Source of the DNA: Chromobacterium amazonense
GTDB lineage: Bacteria > Pseudomonadota > Gammaproteobacteria > Burkholderiales > Chromobacteriaceae
Length of the DNA stretch: 64,000 bases
Assembly (NCBI RefSeq): GCF_001855565.1
Contig: NZ_MKCR01000032.1
Span: 1 to 64,000 of the forward strand
Reading direction: 5' to 3'
Of the stretch, positions 7,578 to 15,272 are shown piece by piece (positions within the stretch are counted from its first letter, which is position 1; the number at the start of each line of letters is the position of its first letter). A model generated the notes under the pieces. The model saw only the letters and a program-made list of their open reading frames with translations. It did no database searches and had not been told where the DNA came from. Position numbers and translations under genes: made by a program.

Positions 7578-8061
7578 GATCGACCTCCAGCGTGACGTCC
7601 ACGCCCAGCGCCGCCGACAGCGCCGCTTCCAGATTGCGCCTCTCCCTTTCCAGCCGCGCCGCCAGCGCGCCTGGCGGCGCGGACAGGCGCAGGCCCAGTC
7701 CGCCTCCCCGCCAGCATGCCTGCACAATCAGTCCAGCCAGCGGGCCGCTGCTGGCGCGCAAGGCGAGCGTCTGCTCGTCAAGGGATTGTGGCGGCGCATG
7801 AGGGAGGAGAGTTTCCGCCCTAGGGGGCAACTTGCCGGCCACGGGCGAGCCGGCCGGCGATTCCGTTTCGTCCAGCGCGAGGGGAGGCTGCGGCTGGGGC
7901 GGACGCTGCCAGGGCATGGCCATATCGGGATGCGCCTGAGCGTCATCCAGCAGGGCGCGGAAGCGCCTGGCGTCATCCTGATGCGGCGCATGGGCGTCAT
8001 GCTCTCCTTGCCCGCGCGGCGAGGTGCGGCTATTGGCGCTATGGCTTATGGGTGCGTACAT
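7567..8061 (-). CDS. sctP: T3SS needle-length control protein SctP
   Basis: SsaP/YscP/FliK-type ruler and substrate-switch protein, 164 residues. The first 100 residues are proline and histidine rich and look disordered, as in other members. The C-terminal 70 residues (LAGLIVQACWRGGGLGLRLS, then LERERRNLEAALSAALGVDV) fit the HrpP/YscP-type substrate-specificity domain. It lies between sctO and sctQ, as in SPI-2. The position gives most of the confidence. Confidence 0.75.
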   Translation of the reverse strand: MYAPISHSANSRTSPRGQGEHDAHAPHQDDARRFRALLDDAQAHPDMAMPWQRPPQPQPPLALDETESPAGSPVAGKLPPRAETLLPHAPPQSLDEQTLALRASSGPLAGLIVQACWRGGGLGLRLSAPPGALAARLERERRNLEAALSAALGVDVTLEVDHEQ

Positions 8062-8099
8062 GGTGATGCCTCATCGTGTTGGCGATTGCCGTGGCGGCC

Positions 8100-8483
8100 T
8101 CAATGCTTGTGGTTGTGTTCGGACTCCAGCAGCAAGACGAGTTTTTCCTGTTCACGCAGGTTGCGGCGCAGCAGGCTGTCTTGTTCGGCGCGCGCTTGCG
8201 TGAGCAGCGCGCGCTCCGCGGCCAGGGTTTCCAGTTCCCGCGCCAGGGCTTGATCTTCGCCCTCGAGTTTTGCCAGCGAGGCGCGCAGCCGTTCTAGTCC
8301 ATGGTGATCGAAGCAGCCGCTTTGCCTGGCCAGCGATCGCCATTCCTGATACAGCGTGTGGCGGCGCGCGTGCACCGCATCCTGGCGCGCGCACAGCGCC
8401 AGCTCTTCGTCGGCCAGCCGCGCGAGCGCGGCGCGCAGGCTGCGTTCGCGGCGGCGTTTGACGTCCAGCAACTGATTCAACAT
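8100..8483 (-). CDS. sctO: T3SS stalk protein SctO
   Basis: SsaO/YscO/FliJ-type protein of 127 residues that links the ATPase hexamer to the export gate. It is predicted to be one long antiparallel coiled coil, rich in Arg, Leu and Glu (residues 1-120), as in FliJ. The size agrees with SsaO (125). The start at 8483 overlaps the end of sctN by seven bases, typical for this operon. Confidence 0.82.
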   Translation of the reverse strand: MLNQLLDVKRRRERSLRAALARLADEELALCARQDAVHARRHTLYQEWRSLARQSGCFDHHGLERLRASLAKLEGEDQALARELETLAAERALLTQARAEQDSLLRRNLREQEKLVLLLESEHNHKH

Positions 8484-9793
8484 GGCAGCCCCACGGTTTC
8501 GGCAAGTTCGGCCAGCATGGCGTCCAGGCGGACTTGCTCATCCACGCGTTGTCGCAGCAACTGATTGATCCGCGGGCGCCGCGCCATGGCATCGTCGGCA
8601 TCGGCATCCTGTCCCGGGCGGTACTCGCCCACCCGCACCAACAGCTCTATCTCCTGCCATGCCGACAGCAGCTGGCGCAGGCGGGCGGCGGCTTCGCGGT
8701 GTGCGGGCGCCGCCACTTGATGCATGACCCGGCTGACGCTGGCGAGCAGGTCTATCGCCGGGTAGTGATTGGCCTCGGCCAGTTTGCGGGACAGCACGAT
8801 ATGGCCGTCCAGCAGCGATCGGACCTCCTCCGCCAGCGCGTCCGCCTTGTCGTCCATCAGCACGGTGTAGAAGGCGGTGATGCTGCCGCGCGCGGCCGGG
8901 CCGGCGCGCTCCAGCAGGCGCGGCAGGCGCGCGTACAGGCTGGGGGGATAGCCGCCGGCGACGATGGGTTCGCCGGCCGCCAGCGCGATTTCGCGCACGG
9001 CGCGGGCGTAGCGGGTGAGGGAGTCCACCAGCAACAGCACGTTTTTGCCCTGATCGCGGAAGTGCTCGGCGATGGCGGTGGCGGTGGCGGCCGCCTTCAG
9101 CCGTTCCAGCGCCGGCCGGTCCGAGGTGGCGACCACCACCACGCTGCGTTGGCGCGCTTCGGCGCTGAGCACATGTTCGAGAAACTCCCGCACTTCGCGT
9201 CCCCGTTCACCGATCAAGGCCAGCACCACCACGTCGGCGTCGCTGCCGGCGGCCAGCATGCCCAGCAAGGTGCTTTTGCCGCAGCCGGCCGGAGCGAAGA
9301 TGCCCAGGCGCTGCCCCACGCCCACGGTGAGCGCGGCGTCGATGGCGCGCACGCCCATGGGCAGCGCGGTATCGATCACGCTGCGCTGCATCGGGTCGGG
9401 CGGATCGCTGTCGATTTCCCTGCGGCAGCTGGCCGGCGGGGCCGGCAGGCCGTCTATCGGGCGGCCTAGCGCGTCGACGACCCGACCCAGCATGGCATCG
9501 CCGACGCCGATGTCGGCGCGGCGTCCGCTGGGCCGCACCAGCATGCCGCTGCACAAACCGACGGGCTCGCGATATGGCGACAGCAAGGCTTCCTCGCCGA
9601 TGACGGCGACCACCTCCGCCGGCTCTCCGTCGGGCAGGGCGCATAATTCTCCCAGGCCCGCGCCGGGCAGGTGGGCGCGCAGCAGCGTGGCGCCGACTTC
9701 GGACAGCCTGCCCTCCAGCCGGCCTGCGCGGCCCGTCTCCAGTTGCGGCGGCTCGATGGCGTCCAGCACGGCGAAGTAATCAGGCAGTCGCAT
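8477..9793 (-). CDS. sctN: T3SS ATPase SctN
   Basis: SsaN-type hexameric ATPase that unfolds substrates and strips chaperones at the export gate. The 438 residues show the FliI/YscN layout: N-terminal beta-barrel (about 1-90), RecA-type core with Walker A PAGCGKST (168-175), catalytic Glu in GERGREV (about 195), Walker B VLLLVDSLTRYA (about 253-264), and a C-terminal helical domain. The length equals that of SsaN (about 433). It overlaps sctV by 14 bases upstream and sctO by seven bases downstream. Confidence 0.95.
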   Translation of the reverse strand: MRLPDYFAVLDAIEPPQLETGRAGRLEGRLSEVGATLLRAHLPGAGLGELCALPDGEPAEVVAVIGEEALLSPYREPVGLCSGMLVRPSGRRADIGVGDAMLGRVVDALGRPIDGLPAPPASCRREIDSDPPDPMQRSVIDTALPMGVRAIDAALTVGVGQRLGIFAPAGCGKSTLLGMLAAGSDADVVVLALIGERGREVREFLEHVLSAEARQRSVVVVATSDRPALERLKAAATATAIAEHFRDQGKNVLLLVDSLTRYARAVREIALAAGEPIVAGGYPPSLYARLPRLLERAGPAARGSITAFYTVLMDDKADALAEEVRSLLDGHIVLSRKLAEANHYPAIDLLASVSRVMHQVAAPAHREAAARLRQLLSAWQEIELLVRVGEYRPGQDADADDAMARRPRINQLLRQRVDEQVRLDAMLAELAETVGLPC

Positions 9794-11831
9794 GGGCGTC
9801 TCCTATCAGTTCCACATGGCCCAGCACCTTGAGTTCCGCCTCGTCCCCCAATTCCTGGAATGACAGGACCGGCACCGAGAACAGGTCGCGCTCGATCAGC
9901 TTGCGCACGAAGCGGCGCACATCGATCGCGGTGACCAAGGCCATGCCCGCGATGCCGCTTTTTTCCAGCGAGGACCGTATCTCGCCGATGATGGCCTGGT
10001 TTTCCTCCGTGCTGAGCGCGGAGTAGGAGCCGGCGGAGGTCTGGCGGATGGATTCGCGTATGGTCTGCTCGATATGGCCGCCGATGACCCAGGCGCTGAT
10101 CCAGGGCTGGCCGCGGCGCTGGCGGCCGACGATATGGCGGCGCAGCGCCAGCCTGGCGTACTCGGTCAGCATCACCGGGTCTTTTTCGCGCGGCGCCCAT
10201 TCCACCAATGCCTCGAACACGGCGCGCAGATCGCGGATGGACACCCCTTCGGCAACCAAGCGCTGCAAGACATCGGCCACGCGGCCCACCGGTAGCTGCC
10301 GCTGCAGCTCCTTCACCAGCTCGCCGTAGCGCTGCTCCATCTGGTCCATCAGATAGCGGGCTTCCTGCACGCCTATCAGCTCGGCGGCGTAACGGTCCAG
10401 CGCCAGCGACACCAGATGCACCACGCGCTCGGCGTCGCGATACAGCGTGTGCCCCAGCGCGGCCAGGCTGGCTGCCTGATCCGGGGCTATCCATTGCAGC
10501 GTGATGCCGCCGAATGGCAGCGCGTCGCGCGCGGCGGCCTGCGGCAGCGCGGGGCTGGCGGCATCCAGCAGCAGCATGGGGCGCAGTTCCAGTTGCAGCA
10601 CCGGCTCCTGATACAGCAGGAAAACCATCTGGCGCGGCGGCAGGCTGGCGTCGGCCTGCAGCAGGATTTCCGGCAAGGGCAGGCCAAGCTGCTCCAGCTT
10701 TTGTCCCCGCAATTCGCTCAAGCTGCCTGCCAGCGCGCCGCCCTGGGCCAGTTCCGGGTGGACGCGCAGCAGCAGCGGAATGGCGCCGATGGCCGGCGCG
10801 GCGTCTGCCGCATCGACGCCGTCCGCGCTGTCGCTTGCATGGCCGGATGAGGCGTCGCGCCCATCCCGCCGCGATACCCACCAGGCGGTGCCGGCCACGG
10901 CGGCGGCCAGCGCCAGGAACACCGCGACGGGAAAGCCGGGCAGGCAGGCGAACAGCGCCAGCACCGCCGCCACGATCCACAAGGCCTGGCGCTGTCGCAG
11001 GATCTGCGAGGACAGTTCGGCCGCCAGATTGCGCCGCGTCTCGCCCGGCACGCGGGTGACGATGATGCCGGCGGCGATGGAGATCAGCAGCGCGGGAATC
11101 TGCGCGATCAGCCCGTCGCCCACCGACAGGATGGCGTAGGTGGAGGCGGCCTCGCTCGCGCTCATCTCATGCATGAACACGCCTACGCAGATGCCGCCGA
11201 AGATGTTCACCAGGATGACGATGATGGAGGCGATGGCGTCGCCCTTGACGAACTTCATCGCGCCATCCATGGCGCCGTAGAGCTGGCTTTCCTTCTGGAC
11301 CAGGGCGCGTTCGCGCTTGGCTTGCGCCGCGTCGATGATGCCGGCGCGCATGTCGCCGTCTATGCTCATCTGCTTGCCCGGCATGCCGTCCAGCGAAAAG
11401 CGCGCGCTGACTTCGGCCACCCGTTCCGAGCCCTTGGTGATGACGATGAACTGCACCACGGTGATGATGGCGAACACGATCAGGCCCACCGCCAGATTGC
11501 CGCCGACGGCGAAATTGCCGAAGGTGTAGACGATCTCGCCGGCGTCGTGCTGCAGTAGGATAAGGCGGCTGGTGCTGATGGTCAGGGCCAGCCGGTATAG
11601 CGTGGTGATCAGTAGCACGGCGGGGAAGGCGGAGAACTCCATCGGCTCGCGGATATACACCGCCATCATCAGCAGCGTGATGGACAGGGCCAGATTGATG
11701 GCGATCAGCACATCCACCAGCAGGGTGGGCAGCGGCACGATCATCATGAAGATGGCCATCAGCAGCATGGCCGCCAGCACCACATCCTGGCGCGACTGCA
11801 AGCCATGCAGCCAGTCATTGATCTTTTTCAT
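9780..11831 (-). CDS. sctV: T3SS major export gate protein SctV
   Basis: SsaV/InvA/FlhA family (FHIPEP) inner-membrane export gate, 683 residues (SsaV has 681). About eight membrane segments occupy residues 18-330; the conserved FHIPEP region includes FPAVLLITTLYRLALTIS, FNA-like loops and RFSLDGMPGKQMSIDGDMRA, and the cytoplasmic ring-forming domain runs from about 350 to the end. The start is ATG 11831; a longer in-frame extension upstream is the shadow of the ssaM-like gene, whose end overlaps by 17 bases. Central component of the apparatus. Confidence 0.96.
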   Translation of the reverse strand: MKKINDWLHGLQSRQDVVLAAMLLMAIFMMIVPLPTLLVDVLIAINLALSITLLMMAVYIREPMEFSAFPAVLLITTLYRLALTISTSRLILLQHDAGEIVYTFGNFAVGGNLAVGLIVFAIITVVQFIVITKGSERVAEVSARFSLDGMPGKQMSIDGDMRAGIIDAAQAKRERALVQKESQLYGAMDGAMKFVKGDAIASIIVILVNIFGGICVGVFMHEMSASEAASTYAILSVGDGLIAQIPALLISIAAGIIVTRVPGETRRNLAAELSSQILRQRQALWIVAAVLALFACLPGFPVAVFLALAAAVAGTAWWVSRRDGRDASSGHASDSADGVDAADAAPAIGAIPLLLRVHPELAQGGALAGSLSELRGQKLEQLGLPLPEILLQADASLPPRQMVFLLYQEPVLQLELRPMLLLDAASPALPQAAARDALPFGGITLQWIAPDQAASLAALGHTLYRDAERVVHLVSLALDRYAAELIGVQEARYLMDQMEQRYGELVKELQRQLPVGRVADVLQRLVAEGVSIRDLRAVFEALVEWAPREKDPVMLTEYARLALRRHIVGRQRRGQPWISAWVIGGHIEQTIRESIRQTSAGSYSALSTEENQAIIGEIRSSLEKSGIAGMALVTAIDVRRFVRKLIERDLFSVPVLSFQELGDEAELKVLGHVELIGDAHATA

Positions 11832-12195
11832 GCGAGTCCTCCATGACGCGGTCCAACAATCGGCGCTGTTGGCGGGAAAGGCTGGCCCAATGCTCGGCTC
11901 CGCTGCCCTGCGGGGCGGTGGCGGCCAGCCACAGACAGCCGCCGGCGATCCAGGCGCGCAAAGGCACGCCGCCGCCGGCTTCGGGCTGCAGCAGGCCCAG
12001 CAGGCGCAGCAGCGTCGCCTGGCTTTGTTCGCGGCGCATGGGCCGCGATAGGGCCAGCCTGGCCCTGCCGGCATCCTGTTCCAGATAGAAGGTGTCCCGG
12101 CCTAGCCGTATAGCCAGATTCGACGACGCCGACGCGCCTTGCGCATCCATCAGGCGCAGCCAGAGTTCCGACTGTCGTTGCCATTGCAGGTCCAT
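11815..12195 (-). CDS. ssaM: SsaM-like T3SS gatekeeper partner
   Basis: First gene of the sctV operon, 126 residues. SsaM of Salmonella (122 residues) lies directly before ssaV and, with SsaL and SpiC, controls the switch from translocator to effector secretion. Here position, length and the start MDLQWQRQSELWLRLMDAQG agree, but identity is low. Two ATGs stand in tandem (12198 and 12195); the second has the better spacing to GGAGAG. An operator palindrome ends 55 bp upstream (12250-12265). A longer frame starting at 12285 crosses the operator and was not chosen. Confidence 0.65.
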   Translation of the reverse strand: MDLQWQRQSELWLRLMDAQGASASSNLAIRLGRDTFYLEQDAGRARLALSRPMRREQSQATLLRLLGLLQPEAGGGVPLRAWIAGGCLWLAATAPQGSGAEHWASLSRQQRRLLDRVMEDSHEKDQ

Positions 12196-12249
12196 CATCG
12201 CTCTCCGATTCGATGAACTAAGCATGCCTTTGGTCTTGGCCGCGCGGGA

Positions 12250-12265
12250 TAGGGTAAACACCTGA
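12250..12265. promoter_or_regulatory. T3SS operator palindrome b (TAGGGT-AAAC-ACCTGA)
   Basis: Copy of the TCAGGT-N4-ACCTGA motif with one perfect arm, 54 bp before the ssaM-like start on the minus strand. It shares the 13-base string GGTAAACACCTGA with operator c at 16161. It lies in the intergenic gap below the SifA-like gene, so it should drive the ssaM-sctV-sctN-sctO-sctP-sctQ operon. Confidence 0.65.
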
Positions 12266-12357
12266 TCTGCCGATGCGCGCAACACGGCGTGCGGGTTGGA
12301 GGTAGAACTGTGCGGGTTTTGGCTGGGGATTCAGCCGCCACGAGGCGGCTGATTGGC

Positions 12358-13320
12358 CTAGACGAGGGAGAGCAGAGTGTGAAGATGGGTTTGCTGGTTG
12401 ACAACTGCTTGCGGAATGCCAAATAGCTTGCCCAAAGTCGTATGGCCCACAGGCTGTTGATGTAGGGCGCGCGCCACATCCGGGGCGTCCAGGGCGTAAT
12501 CGTCCATCAATTGGCGCAGCGCCTCTTTTTGAGGCGTGGCGGCATAGCGCAGCATGGAGTCTTGTTCGGTAAGGTGCCCTTTGGCGCATAGATCGCGCAG
12601 ATTTTGATAGTCGCCGTGCCAAAGCTCGCTTTTCAGCCGGTCGCCGCGGAATTCCATATTTGATGAAATCCGATTGGATAGCACCAGGTCTCCCGTTTTG
12701 AATCTGGCAATAAATTTGGATGGATCCGCATGCTCTGTGACAGCCAGCAGGTTCTCCCGGCCATATCGGGAATCATCCAGGCTTGACCGCAGCATTTGCT
12801 GAGTATCCGGGTCGTCGCTCATGCACTGGATATTCGACTCCATATAACTGTCCAGCGTAAAAGAATCGGGATGGTGAGCGACGAACTGGCGGAATTCCAT
12901 CCCAATCTTGCCGACGCAGAAATCATTGAACGGCGTCTCCGGGGTATCGGCCAGCATGCCGGACTGGTAGACAGTGTGCTCGGCGATGCGAAGCGCGTAT
13001 CCCCATTTTCCATCCTTGCCCGGCGCGTGGACATCTACCAAGAAATCATTTTGGTGCCTGGGGTGGGCAAGCTCGGTCAGGCGTTCAAACTTTTCCAGCA
13101 TTCCCAACGGTTCCCGGTTTTGTTCGGAAGGTCGGTGTATGCTGTTGAACAGGGTTTCTATCGCCTGCCTTTTCACCCCGCCTTGGAAGTAGTCCTTGAT
13201 CTTGTCCCATAATCCCATTTTGCTTGCTTCCGCAAGCGTGTTCGCGCTGATGATTCTGTCGATGCGACTCTCATTGAAATTGAAATTTTGCTGCTTGCCG
13301 ACAATGATTTCAATGGCCAT
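12358..13320 (-). CDS. SifA-like T3SS effector with WDKIKDYF translocation motif
   Basis: Protein of 320 residues. Residues 38-45 read WDKIKDYF, a match to WEK(I/M)xxFF, the translocation signal shared by Salmonella SPI-2 effectors such as SifA, SifB, SseI, SseJ, SlrP and SspH1/2 (established knowledge). Segments after it (about 55-115: LEKFERLTELAHPRHQNDF, then GYALRI) follow the layout of the SifA N-terminal domain, which has ELKELACASQRDRF and ILRI at corresponding points. The rest, to about residue 300, could be a Sif-type domain; no C-terminal CAAX-like box as in SifA is seen (it ends HTLLSLV). The ribosome site AAGGAGAG precedes ATG 13320. IS copy 3 lies 68 bp upstream. Host target unknown. 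Confidence 0.7.
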   Translation of the reverse strand: MAIEIIVGKQQNFNFNESRIDRIISANTLAEASKMGLWDKIKDYFQGGVKRQAIETLFNSIHRPSEQNREPLGMLEKFERLTELAHPRHQNDFLVDVHAPGKDGKWGYALRIAEHTVYQSGMLADTPETPFNDFCVGKIGMEFRQFVAHHPDSFTLDSYMESNIQCMSDDPDTQQMLRSSLDDSRYGRENLLAVTEHADPSKFIARFKTGDLVLSNRISSNMEFRGDRLKSELWHGDYQNLRDLCAKGHLTEQDSMLRYAATPQKEALRQLMDDYALDAPDVARALHQQPVGHTTLGKLFGIPQAVVNQQTHLHTLLSLV

Positions 13321-13388
13321 GATTGCACTCTCCTTGATTGTGGCTTGTCATTTCCTATAGCTTTTTTAATCTTTGGCGCCTGCGCTAG

Positions 13389-14551
13389 GGAAGGTCTGAA
13401 CAACCTGCCACGCAAACAGAAATGCAATTTCTCGCGGGGGCTTCGGTTGCATTAGACCTACCAATTCTAGATCGCGCGCCATGAGGATGACCGGATGCTT
13501 CCGGCCATCCGCCCTTTCAACTCGCCGCCAGCAAGGCCTTTCGCGCCAGCCAGATGTTGGCCAGCCCAAACAGCGTCATCAGTTGCGCGGTATTCTTCTT
13601 CAAGCCGCGGTAGCGTGTTTTCAGGTAGCCAAACTGCTGCTTGATGACCCGAAACGGATGCTCCACTTTGGCCCGAATCTTGGCTTTGACCATTTCGCCC
13701 AGCTGGATCTGCCGGTCGTCGGCTGAATCGGTCAGCGCTTTGCGCTGGCCGGGCCTCATCGCAATCCACCAACGCACCGCTCGCGATTGGTGTTCGGCTC
13801 GCTTGTGCACGCCAGCAAAGCCGGCGTCGCCAAACACATCGATTTCCTCGCCGTGCAACAACTGATCGACCATCGTGACATCCGCCACATTGGCGGGGGT
13901 GCCGGCCACGTGATGCACCAAGCCGGACTGGGCGTCGACGCCGATATGGGCCTTCATGCCGAAGTACCACTGATTGCCCTTCTTGGTTTGATGCATGTCC
14001 GGATCGCGCTCGCCCTGAGCGTTTTTGGTGGAGCTGGGCGCGTGGATCAGGGTGGCATCGACGATGGTGCCTTGCTTCAACATCAGCCCTTTGTCGCAGA
14101 GATGCTGGTGGATGGCGGTAAACAGAGCGTGGGTCAGCTGGTGCTTTTCCAGCAGATGGCGGAAGTTCAGCAGGGTGGTTTCGTCCGGGACGGCGTCCAG
14201 GGAGAGGCCGGCGAACTGGCGCATGGAGGCGATCTCGTACAGGCTTTCTTCCATGGCGGGATCGGACAGGCTGTACCAGTGCTGCAGGCAGTAGACGCGC
14301 AGCATGGCGGACAACGGGTAGGGGCGGCGACCGTTGCCAGGCTTGGGATACACTGGATCGATGACGGCTTCGAGCTGCGCCCAAGGCATGACCTGATCCA
14401 TCTCTGTCAGAAAGATTTCGCGGCGGGTGCGCTTCTTCTTAGCGGCGAGTTCGAGATCGGTGAAGGTCATCTGCTGTCGCATGCTGGCGTCCTGGATCTG
14501 ACTGAGGGGGAGTCAGTTTACGGGAAGATTGGAGACTTGTTCAGACCTTCC
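13389..14551 (-). mobile_element. IS5-family insertion sequence, copy 3 (1163 bp, TSD CTAG)
   Basis: Third copy, oriented like copy 1, with the same 15-bp ends and the direct repeat CTAG at 13385-13388 and 14552-14555. Its left 130 bp differ from copies 1 and 2 by about ten substitutions and one extra G, so it is an older or separately acquired copy. It truncates the deubiquitinase-like gene on its right and cuts the upstream region of the SifA-like gene on its left. Confidence 0.95.
13517..14482 (-). CDS. IS5-family DDE transposase, copy 3
   Basis: Intact transposase of 321 residues, same protein sequence as the other two copies, with catalytic acidic residues in DATLIHAPSS, DVFGDAGFAG and VEHPFRVIKQQFG. 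A few silent changes near the 3' end and a TGA in place of TAA stop distinguish this copy. Confidence 0.95.
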   Translation of the reverse strand: MRQQMTFTDLELAAKKKRTRREIFLTEMDQVMPWAQLEAVIDPVYPKPGNGRRPYPLSAMLRVYCLQHWYSLSDPAMEESLYEIASMRQFAGLSLDAVPDETTLLNFRHLLEKHQLTHALFTAIHQHLCDKGLMLKQGTIVDATLIHAPSSTKNAQGERDPDMHQTKKGNQWYFGMKAHIGVDAQSGLVHHVAGTPANVADVTMVDQLLHGEEIDVFGDAGFAGVHKRAEHQSRAVRWWIAMRPGQRKALTDSADDRQIQLGEMVKAKIRAKVEHPFRVIKQQFGYLKTRYRGLKKNTAQLMTLFGLANIWLARKALLAAS

Positions 14552-15134
14552 CTAGACGAAGTGAGGGCTGATTGACGATTAATTGCAGCGCGGCATTGAT
14601 GAAGCAGCTTGCGCCAAGATTGGCTAGCCCGATAGGCTGATCTTGGTCGGCGGCAAGGGTTTTGAACGCCAGCGACGCAGCTTGCGTCAGCCGCTGATTG
14701 TCTTGAGTCGCTACGCTTGTGCCAATCCTGATTTGGTATTGCTTGCCAGACAGGAGCGGCTTCATGGGCAGTACGATGATATTTCTGCCATCCGCTGTAG
14801 GCGTAATAATGTGTGCAGGCAATATGCCGCCATTGTCCGGATCGATCAATTGAATCGCATTGGCATTTTGCGTGGAAATTGCCATGTTTTTGTCGAAAGA
14901 TAAGCGAATCATGCCATGGCTGGATATTCCGGAATCGATAATGTTGCTGTCGCCGAGCATGACTTTGAATTCATGCGGCGATGGGGTCGCTTGTGATGCT
15001 TCAGTCTGCTTGCTGGGGGCGAGGGATGGGTTTGATTCGCCGCCGCCGCCGCAGGCGCTGAGCATCATGGATAGCGTGAATGAGATCCAGTGTCTTGAAT
15101 GGGGCAGGGTCTTAATATTTTCTATCTTGTTCAT
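14552..15134 (-). pseudogene. TssM-like deubiquitinase (USP-type), truncated by IS copy 3
   Basis: The N-terminal 194 residues remain. A lipoprotein-type signal ends in LSAC (Cys about 28). An Ig-like Big_5/SbsA-type domain follows at about 55-160 (MIRLSFDKNM, LKPLL-like and YQIRIGTSVATQD segments). Then comes GLANLGASCFINAALQ, the Cys-box of ubiquitin-specific proteases (family C19), with the likely nucleophile Cys at about 177. The frame runs into IS copy 3 and stops as ...LRLGKV. The His-box half of the USP domain is missing, also beyond the IS, so the enzyme should be dead. Burkholderia TssM is a secreted deubiquitinase of similar layout, Ig-like domain then USP, exported by Sec and type II secretion. 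The Sec-type signal here argues against T3SS export. Confidence 0.75.
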
Positions 15135-15168
15135 GATTCATATTTAAATGAGAGCGGCCATTTGATAC

Positions 15169-15192
15169 GACTCATGATTTTGAGCATGAGTC
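15169..15192. repeat. inverted repeat GACTCATG-N8-CATGAGTC
   Basis: Perfect 8-bp arms with an 8-bp spacer, 35 bp before the start of the truncated deubiquitinase gene and 80 bp after the papain-fold gene. No T-run follows on the minus strand, so it looks more like an operator than a terminator. Confidence 0.4.
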
Positions 15193-15272
15193 ATTCATCC
15201 CGCGCCGCCGTATAGCCTCCGCCAGGCCGCATCGGGTTGGGCTGTTTTTTAAATCGGATGGCCGCATTTTTA

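Noticed and set aside
13173..13427. Continuation of the deubiquitinase frame beyond IS copy 3
   Set aside because: The frame overlaps the SifA-like gene in another phase and shows no USP residues, so it is chance.
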